Assembly (NCBI GenBank): GCA_024275215.1
Contig: JAJRZO010000270.1
Coordinates: forward strand, 1-16,544
DNA length: 16,544 bases
Direction: 5' to 3'
Origin: Candidatus Zixiibacteriota bacterium
GTDB taxonomy: Bacteria > Zixibacteria > MSB-5A5 > JAABVY01 > JAHJOQ01
The position numbers were made by a program, and so were the translations under genes. The notes beneath the pieces were generated by a model. It did no database searches. It was not told where the DNA came from and saw nothing but the letters and a program-made list of their open reading frames with translations. Of this stretch, positions 1 to 6,299 are shown in pieces; the stretch's first letter is position 1, and each line of letters opens with the position of its first letter.

Positions 1-616
1 ACTCCTGGACCGATTCGACCGTAGTATCATAGTAAATCTGTACCCTGTCGTTTGCTTCAGATCGTTCGAGAAGTAGCGGCAGGCATCGTGTTTTACCACC
101 GCGCATCAGGATCGATACATTGTTGTGTCTTGCCAGATTCAGGGCATAGTCGAACGCAGCATCGCCGCCGCCGATGATGGCAATATGACGGTCCTTGAGT
201 CCTCTGATCGAATAGACCTCGTAGAGAACCTTGTCTGTGAGTGAATCGTGGATCACAGGGAAATCCAGTCGAATCGGTACTGTGCCGCTGGCAATAATAA
301 CTCTGTTTGCTTTTATATTTTCGTTAGCGGAACTGAGAGTGAAACGATCGTCTGCGAAACTGACCCGTTCGATTTTCCCTTTGATTGTTTCGATGCCCAA
401 TCTTTGAAGATGTTCCTTCAATAAATCTACGAATCTTGTTCCCGACAATCCATCGGGAAGCCCGGGATAGTTTTCAATCATATTTGCGTTTTTAACCAGC
501 CCGCCGACGGAATTTTTCTCGAACAACACAAAGTCGATTCCATATCGCGCAAGCTGTACAGCAGCAGCAACCCCCGCCGGTCCCGCGCCGATGATTGCGA
601 CCTCATATTCTTTCAT
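1..616 (-). CDS. Thioredoxin-reductase-like FAD/NAD(P)H oxidoreductase (partial, C-terminus cut by left edge)
   Basis: This is a class II pyridine-nucleotide-disulfide-type flavoprotein that should pass electrons from NAD(P)H through FAD to a protein partner. I translated 205 codons from the ATG at 616. The FAD-binding Rossmann motif GAGPAG is at residues 10-15, and the NAD(P)H-binding motif GGGDAA is at 149-154. There is no cysteine before residue 178, so the redox-active CxxC that true thioredoxin reductases carry just before the second Rossmann motif is absent. That fits the CxxC-less branch, which includes ferredoxin/flavodoxin-NADP reductases of the YumC type, better than a thioredoxin reductase. 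The start overlaps the end of the upstream cysteine hydrolase gene by 14 bases and has a weak GCAGG ribosome site 7 bases upstream. The gene is the last visible member of the pyrE cluster. Fold assignment is firm; the electron partner is unknown. Confidence 0.88.
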   Translation of the reverse strand, partial: MKEYEVAIIGAGPAGVAAAVQLARYGIDFVLFEKNSVGGLVKNANMIENYPGLPDGLSGTRFVDLLKEHLQRLGIETIKGKIERVSFADDRFTLSSANENIKANRVIIASGTVPIRLDFPVIHDSLTDKVLYEVYSIRGLKDRHIAIIGGGDAAFDYALNLARHNNVSILMRGGKTRCLPLLLERSEANDRVQIYYDTTVESVQE

Positions 617-1367
617 GTGTTGCCTGCTTTATGCGTTTTTCGATCTCGCGGACAAGTGTGGGGACTGCGAAACCATGCGAAAGATTCAGCATTGCCGCGC
701 GATGGAAATCGATATTGTATGTCGCTGTGCAATCGACCGGAATAAAGACACCAAAGCCTTTCATAAATGCGGATCGTGCGGTAGTCTCGCAGCAAAGATG
801 AGTCATCACACCTGTGATCACAACCTGATCGGCGCTTGAATCCCGGAGCAGTTCTTCGAGATCGGTGCCGTGGAATGCGTCGTATTGCGATTTGACAATG
901 GGCAATCTCAAGTATGTCATGCCCACCTGGGGCGTGACTAATGAAGCGTCAGGCTCCAAGAGAACCTGACCTACTGCTTCAATCAGCTCTGACACAGGAT
1001 CATCCTGTCGAATTGTATCGCGCCACCATGCAGACATCATCCCAGAGTTCTCCGCGGTATTTATGTGCCGAGTAGCGATCACCGGTCGGTTTATCTTTGT
1101 GAACATCGTCATCAGATTGACAATGTGTGGAATTATCGCCTGCGCGCTTGGCACAAATGCGTGCGAATGTTCCTCAAGGAAATATTTCTGCATATCGAGA
1201 ACGAGCAACGCCGATCGATCCGGAGCGAATTCGAGATTATGAATCCTCACACTCTTGCGAATTTCATCGAGCATGGTTTGCGAGACATCATTGATATTAA
1301 CCGGCTCGAAATAACGCTCTTTTCGTGGAAGACTATTCGGGGACACTTCTTGCGATAACTCAGTCAT
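603..1367 (-). CDS. Isochorismatase-family cysteine hydrolase
   Basis: A 254-residue cytoplasmic hydrolase of the isochorismatase/nicotinamidase superfamily. The expected triad is visible: the aspartate in LLVLDMQKYF (D58), the lysine in PIVKSQYDAF (K159) and the nucleophile in THLCCETTA (C192, equivalent to C in the family pattern CVxxTA). The extended N-terminus before the first strand and the block DMQKYFL...FVPS resemble isochorismatases (EntB/PhzD type) more than nicotinamidases. The actual substrate cannot be told: isochorismate, an N-carbamoyl compound and nicotinamide are all possible. Its ATG overlaps the TGA of the upstream reductoisomerase-like gene in an ATGA arrangement with no ribosome site of its own, so translation is probably coupled. 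The next gene starts inside its last codons. The family is clear, the reaction is not. Confidence 0.88.
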   Translation of the reverse strand: MTELSQEVSPNSLPRKERYFEPVNINDVSQTMLDEIRKSVRIHNLEFAPDRSALLVLDMQKYFLEEHSHAFVPSAQAIIPHIVNLMTMFTKINRPVIATRHINTAENSGMMSAWWRDTIRQDDPVSELIEAVGQVLLEPDASLVTPQVGMTYLRLPIVKSQYDAFHGTDLEELLRDSSADQVVITGVMTHLCCETTARSAFMKGFGVFIPVDCTATYNIDFHRAAMLNLSHGFAVPTLVREIEKRIKQATHERI

Positions 1368-2347
1368 TTGTTTTCAGAAAGGAGTTTTTTCATTTTTCTC
1401 GCTGTTTTCTCGAAACCGGATGACCTGAGACTCCGGATGAACTTCCTGAGTCTCCTTCCGCCAGAGCGATGTTCATTTTCCCACTCCCGCGCGAATTTGC
1501 CTGACAAAACATCTTTCATAATCCTGTCGAACTTGCGCTCCAGATGCGAATCGGAGATCGTCTCATTCGCGGTCATAGTTCCGAACTGTGCGGTCTTTGA
1601 GATTCTACCCATCATACCGGTAATGCCGCCCTCTTCGATCAGGTTTGCGAGCAGTTGCAACTGGTGCGCGGTTTCGAGATATGCGTTTTCAGGGGGGATT
1701 CCGTGTTTGACAAGCGTATCGAATGCTGCAATGGTCATAGCCGACAAACCTCCGCAGAGCAGTGCCTGCTCGCCGAATAGATCGCCGACCGCTTCATGCT
1801 CGAATGTTGTCCTGAAAGCGCCGACTCTGGTGCAGCCTATTGTGCCTGCGATTGCGAGTGCAATTCCTAATGACTTCCTTGCTCGATCAAGACGGGTTGC
1901 AACGAAGCATGAAATCCCTGTTCCATCAGTGTAGCTTTCCCGGAGATCCTTCCCGGGACCATGCGGCGCGATAAGAAGGCAATTGACTCCATCAGGCGGT
2001 TTCACGAAACCGAAATGGATCGAGTAACCATGCGCGAATACGAGAGACTGGCCTTTACTCAGTTTGCCATCGAGAAACCGTAAGTAATAATCGCCGTGAA
2101 AATGATCCGGCAACAGCATCAGGATAATCTCAGCGCGATGCGTGTCATCATTTGATATGACCGGGAAACCATCATCCACAGCTTGTCTTATTGACTTGCT
2201 CTTTTCTTCGAGGGCAATCGCAACATTAAGTCCTGAATCTTTCATGTTCTGAGCGAAAGCTCTTACCTGATTGCCATAACCGATGACAACGATAGATTTG
2301 TCACGGATCAGCTTTAGATCAACCTCATTGTCGCGATAAACTTTCAA
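1364..2347 (-). CDS. Ketol-acid reductoisomerase-like protein with altered active site
   Basis: A 327-residue class I (short form) ketol-acid reductoisomerase homologue. Real IlvC converts acetolactate to dihydroxyisovalerate with Mg2+ and NADPH. The family landmarks are easy to follow: the Rossmann segment IVVIGYGNQVRAFA (19-32), FAHGYSIHFG with the catalytic histidine (H106), GDLFGEQALLCGG with metal ligands D189 and E193, E225, and S250. Several positions nearly invariant in the family are changed: the third glycine of the GxGxxG motif is V28, the active-site lysine of the usual PKGPG block is H129, the second glutamate ligand of the C-terminal pair is Q229, and the AEYG glutamate is Q254. 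The gene starts with TTG, which aligns with the usual N-terminus (KVYRDNEVDL). It lies 9 bases after pyrE and overlaps the hydrolase gene by 4 bases. No other branched-chain amino-acid gene is in the window. I infer a divergent paralogue rather than the housekeeping IlvC. Confidence 0.85.
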   Translation of the reverse strand: MKVYRDNEVDLKLIRDKSIVVIGYGNQVRAFAQNMKDSGLNVAIALEEKSKSIRQAVDDGFPVISNDDTHRAEIILMLLPDHFHGDYYLRFLDGKLSKGQSLVFAHGYSIHFGFVKPPDGVNCLLIAPHGPGKDLRESYTDGTGISCFVATRLDRARKSLGIALAIAGTIGCTRVGAFRTTFEHEAVGDLFGEQALLCGGLSAMTIAAFDTLVKHGIPPENAYLETAHQLQLLANLIEEGGITGMMGRISKTAQFGTMTANETISDSHLERKFDRIMKDVLSGKFAREWENEHRSGGRRLRKFIRSLRSSGFEKTARKMKKLLSENK

Positions 2348-2356
2348 TTCTGTCTG

Positions 2357-2929
2357 CTACCTCGGAATATCGAGATCGTTAATCGTGAAAATCGGTTCAA
2401 ATTCATATCCCTTCGATTCGAATGACTCCCGCCCACCCGCGAGTCTGTCAACGAGTGTGATCACCTTCACGATTTTCCCGCCGGCTTTTTCGACTGCTTC
2501 GATAGCTTTCAGCGATGATCCGCCTGTCGTGACAACATCCTCAATTATGACAACTTTCGCACCATCCGACATCGGTCCTTCGATCTGTTTGGTTCGGCCA
2601 TGTCCCTTAGCTTCCTTGCGAACAATAATGCCATCAAGCGGTCTGCCGATGAGATGCGACATTGAAACAACGGCTCCGATGATCGGGTCGGCGCCGAGTG
2701 TCATTCCGCCGATCAAATCTGTTTCGGTGTCCTTCAGCATGTCGAGCACCACGCGAGAAAAATACGCGAGTCCCTCAGAAGTCAGCGATATAAACTTGAT
2801 ATCAATGTAGTAATTTGATTTGGCGCCTGAAGCGAGTACAAAATCACCTCGTAACACAGCTTTGTCATTGACAAGTTTTCTCAGTTTGTCGCGAGCGTCA
2901 GTGGGACTGATATTCAGTAGAGTACTCAT
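2357..2929 (-). CDS. pyrE: Orotate phosphoribosyltransferase
   Basis: This enzyme transfers phosphoribose from PRPP to orotate to give OMP in pyrimidine synthesis. The 190-residue protein has the PRPP-binding signature VVIIEDVVTTGGS (126-138) with its acidic pair, and the flexible catalytic loop RKEAKGHGRT (104-113) with the lysines and histidine expected in the family. I chose the ATG at 2929 rather than an in-frame upstream start at 3082. It gives the usual family length, it has a strong ribosome site (GGAAAGGA, 6 bases away), and a sigma70-type promoter lies inside the would-be extension. It heads the minus-strand cluster: the reductoisomerase-like gene begins 9 bases after its stop. The rlmI-like gene diverges from it on the other strand. 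Confidence 0.93.
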   Translation of the reverse strand: MSTLLNISPTDARDKLRKLVNDKAVLRGDFVLASGAKSNYYIDIKFISLTSEGLAYFSRVVLDMLKDTETDLIGGMTLGADPIIGAVVSMSHLIGRPLDGIIVRKEAKGHGRTKQIEGPMSDGAKVVIIEDVVTTGGSSLKAIEAVEKAGGKIVKVITLVDRLAGGRESFESKGYEFEPIFTINDLDIPR

Positions 2930-2935
2930 GAATAA

Positions 2936-2943
2936 TCCTTTCC
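2936..2943 (-). promoter_or_regulatory. Ribosome binding site of pyrE
   Basis: Read on the minus strand, GGAAAGGA lies 6 bases before the ATG at 2929. It decides the start codon against the longer in-frame extension up to 3082, which has no comparable site. Confidence 0.7.
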
Positions 2944-2953
2944 GTTTGGCGTG

Positions 2954-2982
2954 AGGATAGCTGGAGAATCCGGCTTTGTCAA
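2954..2982 (-). promoter_or_regulatory. Sigma70-type promoter of the pyrE cluster
   Basis: On the minus strand a perfect -35 box TTGACA (2982-2977) is followed, after a 17-base spacer, by TATCCT (2959-2954), which matches 4 of 6 positions of the -10 consensus. Transcription would begin near 2947 and leave a leader of about 18 bases holding only the ribosome site. No pyrimidine attenuator would fit in so short a leader. Box match and spacing are seen; use as a promoter is inferred. Confidence 0.6.
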
Positions 2983-3084
2983 GGATTGCGATTAACGAAT
3001 TCATGCGCATAGTTCGATTATGCTTGCCGTTTGACCATTCGCGAGTAGATTGGCGGCTGTATATCGGATCGGTCATGTTCATGA

Positions 3085-3096
3085 TTGGAGTATAAT
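3085..3096 (+). promoter_or_regulatory. Ribosome binding site deciding a GTG start for the rlmI-like gene
   Basis: TTGGAG (3085-3090) is followed by a 6-base gap and then GTG at 3097. The TTG at 3085 is also in frame but is itself part of the probable ribosome site and has none before it. GTG is therefore the better start. The 6-base gap reads TATAAT by chance. Confidence 0.55.
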
Positions 3097-4296
3097 GTGT
3101 CGCCTTTGAAGATTTCAGGTGAGGTTGTCGTCGTAAACAAAGCGTTGAAGTCTGTCGAGGGAAAGCACCCGTGGATATTTTCAGGCGCTGTCAGTTCTGT
3201 CAGCGATGGTAGCGGCAAAGGCGATATTGTGAATGTCCTCGATCGCACCGGGAAATTTCTGGGACGGGGTTTCTACAATCCAAAATCCAAAATAGCAGTT
3301 CGCATGCTGACATTCGATGATCAGGATATCAATATAGAGATGTTCCGAGACCGTTTGGCTCGTTCGATTGCGATGAGAAAGGCTATTGTTGAACATGACA
3401 GAAGCGATGCGTGGCGTCTGGTATATGCCGAGTCGGACTTTCTGCCCGGACTGATTGTCGATAAATACGCCAACCACCTCTATGTGCAATTCCATTCGGC
3501 GGGATGGGAACCGATCAGGTCAGAAATCATTGACTTACTCTCTGAACTGACCGGATGCACATCAATATATGATGGCTCGGATACGGCAATGCGTGAAAAG
3601 GAAGGACTGCCCACTGAGAATCGGGTATTGTTCGGAGAGATGCCTGACGAGATCGTTGTCACTGAGTTCGGAATTAAGCAGTCTGTAAATCTGGCTCATT
3701 CTCAAAAATCCGGTTTATATTTGGATCAAAAGTTCAATCATCAGCGCGTTGCTGACTATGCGCCCGGAAGAAGTGTGCTCGATTGTTTCTCGTACACAGG
3801 TGGTTTCTCGCTTGTGGCGGTCGATGTCGGATGCAGTTCGTTGACTGCAATCGATATTTCAGAACTCGCGATGCAGGGGCTGGAATCGAATGCCATACTC
3901 AATGATTTCGCTGAACGCGACATTACGCTTCTCACGGGCGATGTTTTCGGGATATTGCGCGGATTGATTGAAGACAATAAACGATATGATATGATCATTC
4001 TGGATCCGCCTGCATTTTGCAAGAGCAAAAACGCGATAATCAAGGCGTGCAGGGGATACAAAGATATCAATCGGCTGGCGATGCAACTTCTGTCATCCGA
4101 TGGAGTGCTTATATCCTGTTCCTGTTCGAGGCCGATCAGCGGTGAATTGTTCAGGCAAGTGCTCTGGCAGGCGTCAGTCGAAGCAAATCGTGAAGCGCAA
4201 CTTGTTGACTTTTCCGGGCAGTCGCAGGATCATCCCGTGCTGCTCGCATTTCCCGAAAGCAGATACCTCAAATGCGCGACGATGCTGGTCAAGTAA
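3097..4296 (+). CDS. rlmI: RlmI-type class I SAM-dependent 23S rRNA methyltransferase
   Basis: A 399-residue member of the PUA plus Rossmann methyltransferase family that methylates 23S rRNA; E. coli RlmI makes m5C1962. The N-terminal PUA region contains the familiar KHPWIFSGAV block (about 23-32). The catalytic domain shows SAM motif I DCFSYTGGF (229-237), motif IV LDPPAF (303-308) and the SCSCS block (340-344) that supplies the catalytic cysteine. Length fits the family. The start is taken as GTG with a TTGGAG ribosome site. The gene diverges from pyrE and converges on the EamA transporter gene with only 17 bases between stops; no terminator hairpin is obvious there. The family is firm. The exact target base is inherited from the E. 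coli enzyme and not shown by this sequence. Confidence 0.88.
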   Translation: MSPLKISGEVVVVNKALKSVEGKHPWIFSGAVSSVSDGSGKGDIVNVLDRTGKFLGRGFYNPKSKIAVRMLTFDDQDINIEMFRDRLARSIAMRKAIVEHDRSDAWRLVYAESDFLPGLIVDKYANHLYVQFHSAGWEPIRSEIIDLLSELTGCTSIYDGSDTAMREKEGLPTENRVLFGEMPDEIVVTEFGIKQSVNLAHSQKSGLYLDQKFNHQRVADYAPGRSVLDCFSYTGGFSLVAVDVGCSSLTAIDISELAMQGLESNAILNDFAERDITLLTGDVFGILRGLIEDNKRYDMIILDPPAFCKSKNAIIKACRGYKDINRLAMQLLSSDGVLISCSCSRPISGELFRQVLWQASVEANREAQLVDFSGQSQDHPVLLAFPESRYLKCATMLVK

Positions 4297-4313
4297 GCCC
4301 GTGAAAGAGACTG

Positions 4314-5243
4314 TTACACTTTGGTAGCTGCCCCGTTGTACCTCAATCCGTGCAGTTGCCGTGACAGGATCATAATCAGACATCCGACAGTCAGGAGTAT
4401 GCCACCGAGGATTTCTTTCGCCGAAGGAAGCTGGCCGAGTACAAACAGCGCGATGATCACTACGAAAACAGGTTGACTCTGGCTGATTATCGCTACTTTG
4501 GAAAGCTCGATTTTCTTCAGGGCGAGGAGATAGACCATTCTCGCAAGGATCGGGCCGAGAAGGCCAAGCGCAATCACTCCGATCCAAACTTGACCGAAAC
4601 CATCGAAACTGACGCCACCAGCCAGCACCGCGATCCAGTACATCACAGCGAGGAACATATTTCGCACAAATGTGAGCGCAACCGGGTTGACATACCTGAC
4701 CGCTATCTTCGATACGAATTCTGTCATCCCAAAGAGTATTGAACCGATTAATACAAGCCAGAAACCTTCGGAGTATTCGATTCTCAGCGTCATTTTCATT
4801 ACGATAATCCCGATAATTGACACGGCAGCGCCAAATGTTTCAATTCTGTTGAATCTTTCGCCGAGGAAGATTATTCCGAGGGCAATAGCTACGAGCACTT
4901 CGATTCTGTTAAGGAATGCCGCCAGAGATGGATCCATTTTCTGCACACCCGCCCAGAATGCCCAAACAGCGAGCCATGAAAAAGCTGTGAACATGCCGAG
5001 CCAGAACCAGCCCTGTTTTGATTGCCTGAATGCAGCTTTGAATCCACCTGAAACGAGTGTCACAAACGCGAGGATGATAGTTGCTATGCTGAAGATGAAT
5101 CCGTTCATTACGAGCGGATGAATAAAAGCTAAGTTCCATTTCCCGACGACTGTCGAGCCTGCCGAGGACATAGAAGAGAACAGAGCGAGCAAGTATCCCG
5201 ACTTGCGGGATGATGCTGAGTCAGCGTCGGTCGTATGATTCAC
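4314..5243 (-). CDS. EamA/DMT-family membrane transporter
   Basis: A 309-residue drug/metabolite-type permease with about ten hydrophobic helices in two EamA repeats. The first repeat ends with the typical AALNRIEVLVAIALG...LGERF pattern (about residues 107-131) and the second with SKVAIISQSQPVFVV...LGQLPSAKEILGG. The glutamate often found in LGE is a glutamine in the second repeat. Families of this kind export amino acids, metabolites or nucleotide sugars, and the substrate cannot be predicted. I place the start at the GTG at 5243, because GAGGAG lies 5 bases before it and the first helix begins about 16 residues later. The short polar N-terminus carries no signal sequence. The gene stands alone: it converges on the methyltransferase gene, and the upstream 450 bases hold no gene. 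Confidence 0.88.
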   Translation of the reverse strand: MNHTTDADSASSRKSGYLLALFSSMSSAGSTVVGKWNLAFIHPLVMNGFIFSIATIILAFVTLVSGGFKAAFRQSKQGWFWLGMFTAFSWLAVWAFWAGVQKMDPSLAAFLNRIEVLVAIALGIIFLGERFNRIETFGAAVSIIGIIVMKMTLRIEYSEGFWLVLIGSILFGMTEFVSKIAVRYVNPVALTFVRNMFLAVMYWIAVLAGGVSFDGFGQVWIGVIALGLLGPILARMVYLLALKKIELSKVAIISQSQPVFVVIIALFVLGQLPSAKEILGGILLTVGCLIMILSRQLHGLRYNGAATKV

Positions 5244-5248
5244 ACGTG

Positions 5249-5254
5249 CTCCTC
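5249..5254 (-). promoter_or_regulatory. Ribosome binding site supporting the GTG start of the EamA transporter
   Basis: On the minus strand GAGGAG sits 5 bases before the GTG at 5243. The spacing and near-perfect match favour this non-ATG start. Confidence 0.6.
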
Positions 5255-5347
5255 AGTGATGATGTGTACATTGCGGACGGCAGGTTTGGAGAGACTGTCT
5301 TAAAAGACATGAAAAGCGGCAAGTCCATGCTCGAAGGAGTAAAATTG

Positions 5348-5416
5348 TCATTCCCGCGCAGGCGGGAATCCATTGAATGCGTTGATGTTAAATGGACCCT
5401 CGCCTTCGCGGGGGTG
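5348..5416. repeat. dRS3-like palindromic repeat pair (REP/MITE-like)
   Basis: The left arm contains ATTCCCGCGCAGGCGGGAAT (5350-5369), a perfect 8-bp stem with a 4-base loop that fits the Neisseria dRS3 pattern ATTCCC-N8-GGGAAT. The right arm ACCCTCGC...GCGGGGGT (5396-5403 with 5408-5415) forms a second 8-bp stem with one G-T pair and a 4-base loop. The two arms are reverse complements of each other at about 19 of 25 positions, with about 20 bases between them, so the whole is an imperfect palindrome built of two hairpins. Similar elements are scattered through many bacterial genomes. Whether it is mobile or repeated here cannot be seen from one copy. Confidence 0.65.
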
Positions 5417-5643
5417 ATAAAGCCAGTACCCCGCTTGTATAAATCAAAGCTTCTGAAACAGTCTCTGGACATCTGCCGTGCACAGCTATGTCTTAGAAAT
5501 TGGTAAGAGATTGTGAACATAAAGCTCAAGAAAGAGTAGTTTATGCGGATGTCAATTGCTATCTCAGTGGACAACCGAGATCGCCAAGTCACCTGCGCCC
5601 CTTGCAGTGACAACGTAAATTATTCTCTATGCACGAAGGAGTT

Positions 5644-5683
5644 GTGCTCCTGCGAGTCGTCGGAGCACAGCCCCGACGAGCAC
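5644..5683. repeat. Compact element with alternative hairpins
   Basis: Three pairings share the same bases: GTGCTCC (5644-5650) with GGAGCAC (5662-5668), TCGTCGG (5657-5663) with CCGACGA (5673-5679), and GTGCTC (5644-5649) with GAGCAC (5678-5683). They are perfect but partly exclude each other. No T-run follows on either strand, so a terminator is unlikely. It looks like an intergenic repeat element. Only one copy is in the window, so this is a structural observation. Confidence 0.4.
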
Positions 5684-5701
5684 GGAACCCACGCTTAGAC
5701 G

Positions 5702-6058
5702 CTATTTCACAGGAGCGTGTAGTGCTTTTGTTTCCATCAATTGGATCATAAACCTTCGGAACGGAGCATAGTAGCAATCCTGCCCGCAATCGTCTTTATC
5801 GTCAAAGTCAGGACAATGCAACTCACATTTTTCCGTGAGTGAATATGATTTTGGGGGAATCTCTTCCTTGATCATGTCACAAAAAACCATTGCCGGTACA
5901 ATAATTCTGGCGCCACACCCGGAAGCATTATGCTGAAAATGGAAGAAAACCTCAGAGCAGTCGTAGTCAATGAGCAATACCCCAAGAGGAATAAGGTCAG
6001 CTCTCTCTACGAAATCAGTAATGCTGAACTCTGCTTTGCATTTTTGACATTCTTTGAT
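5702..6058 (-). pseudogene. Small cysteine-rich protein frame without a canonical start codon
   Basis: An open frame of about 118 codons that reads like a real protein but that I cannot name. Near the start it has ECQKCK (CxxC), then a DYDCSEVFFHF segment, SGCGARIIVP, and near the end a Cx3C-x8-Cx3C array (CELHC...CGQDC) followed by YYAPFRRFMIQLM. Nine or more cysteines suggest bound zinc or iron-sulfur. The frame is closed by TGA at 6064-6062. Between that stop and the TTG at 5977 there is no ATG, GTG, TTG or CTG. Starting at the TTG would lose the first CxxC. The codon ATC at 6058-6056, giving (I/M)KECQKCK, sits where the ATG would be expected, so the start may have been lost by one base change, or a rare ATC start is used. 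Product 91 residues if the TTG at 5977 is used instead. Confidence 0.5.
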
Positions 6059-6213
6059 AGCTCAGCCCCCGGCTTGCGATTCTAAATTCTAATACCTAAT
6101 CGGTCGGAATGTGGAGCTTGATTAACCTTAGCGAGATTTTGAATGATTCTACGCTAAAAAAGTCTCAAAAGGAAACAGTTGGGGGCGTGGAACACTGGGC
6201 GTGTATAACATAC

Positions 6214-6259
6214 ATCGGTATAGAAACCGATTGACAATTTGCATTGTGCGGGCGATCTT
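6214..6259 (+). promoter_or_regulatory. Candidate promoter with inverted repeat upstream of aconitase
   Basis: A perfect inverted repeat ATCGGT-N6-ACCGAT (6214-6219 with 6226-6231) runs directly into a consensus -35 box TTGACA (6231-6236). A 17-base spacer leads to GATCTT (6254-6259), which matches the -10 consensus at only 3 of 6 positions. An operator overlapping a -35 box is plausible, but the poor -10 makes this tentative. Confidence 0.3.
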
Positions 6260-6288
6260 TGCCGACATGTTTTTCAAGAAAACTGCTT

Positions 6289-6295
6289 AGGAGGT
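6289..6295 (+). promoter_or_regulatory. Ribosome binding site of aconitase
   Basis: AGGAGGT lies 4 bases before the ATG at 6300. This is the strongest Shine-Dalgarno match in the window and fixes the aconitase start. Confidence 0.75.
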
Positions 6296-6299
6296 CAGC

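Larger units (their letters stand above)
5244..5701. other. Intergenic region without a gene, carrying repeat-type elements
   Basis: About 450 bases between the transporter start and the end of the cysteine-rich frame. It holds the dRS3-like palindromic element near 5348-5416 and the compact hairpin element at 5644-5683, described separately. A short self-complementary TGTCTT-AA-AAGACA occurs at 5296-5309. The open frames here encode strings such as FPRRRES and SRLRGND, which are the usual translations of such repeats and not real proteins. I see nothing else in it. Confidence 0.6.
6062..6299 (+). other. Upstream region of the aconitase gene
   Basis: About 240 bases without a gene. It holds the candidate promoter and inverted repeat at 6214-6259 and the aconitase ribosome site, and I see nothing else I can support. 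Confidence 0.5.

Noticed and set aside
2930..3082. In-frame N-terminal extension of pyrE up to 3082
   Set aside because: It contains the pyrE promoter boxes and leads into a much better start (ATG at 2929 with GGAAAGGA); the extra residues do not belong to the family.
3091..3096. TATAAT as a -10 box for the rlmI-like gene
   Set aside because: Transcription would start inside the coding region; it is just the spacer between ribosome site and GTG start, and no -35 box is at a suitable distance.
4297..4313. Shared terminator between the convergent rlmI-like and transporter genes
   Set aside because: Only 17 bases lie between the stops and no stable hairpin with a T-run can be drawn.
5210..5506. 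98-codon plus-strand open frame
   Set aside because: Its FPRRRES... translation is the standard reading of the palindromic repeat, and it overlaps the start of the transporter gene.
5221..5613. 130-codon minus-strand open frame
   Set aside because: It reads through the same repeat (SRLRGND) and overlaps the transporter start in another frame; no ribosome site or known domain.
5589..5789. 66-codon minus-strand open frame
   Set aside because: It runs through the hairpin element and into the cysteine-rich frame in a different phase; composition is that of repeat DNA.
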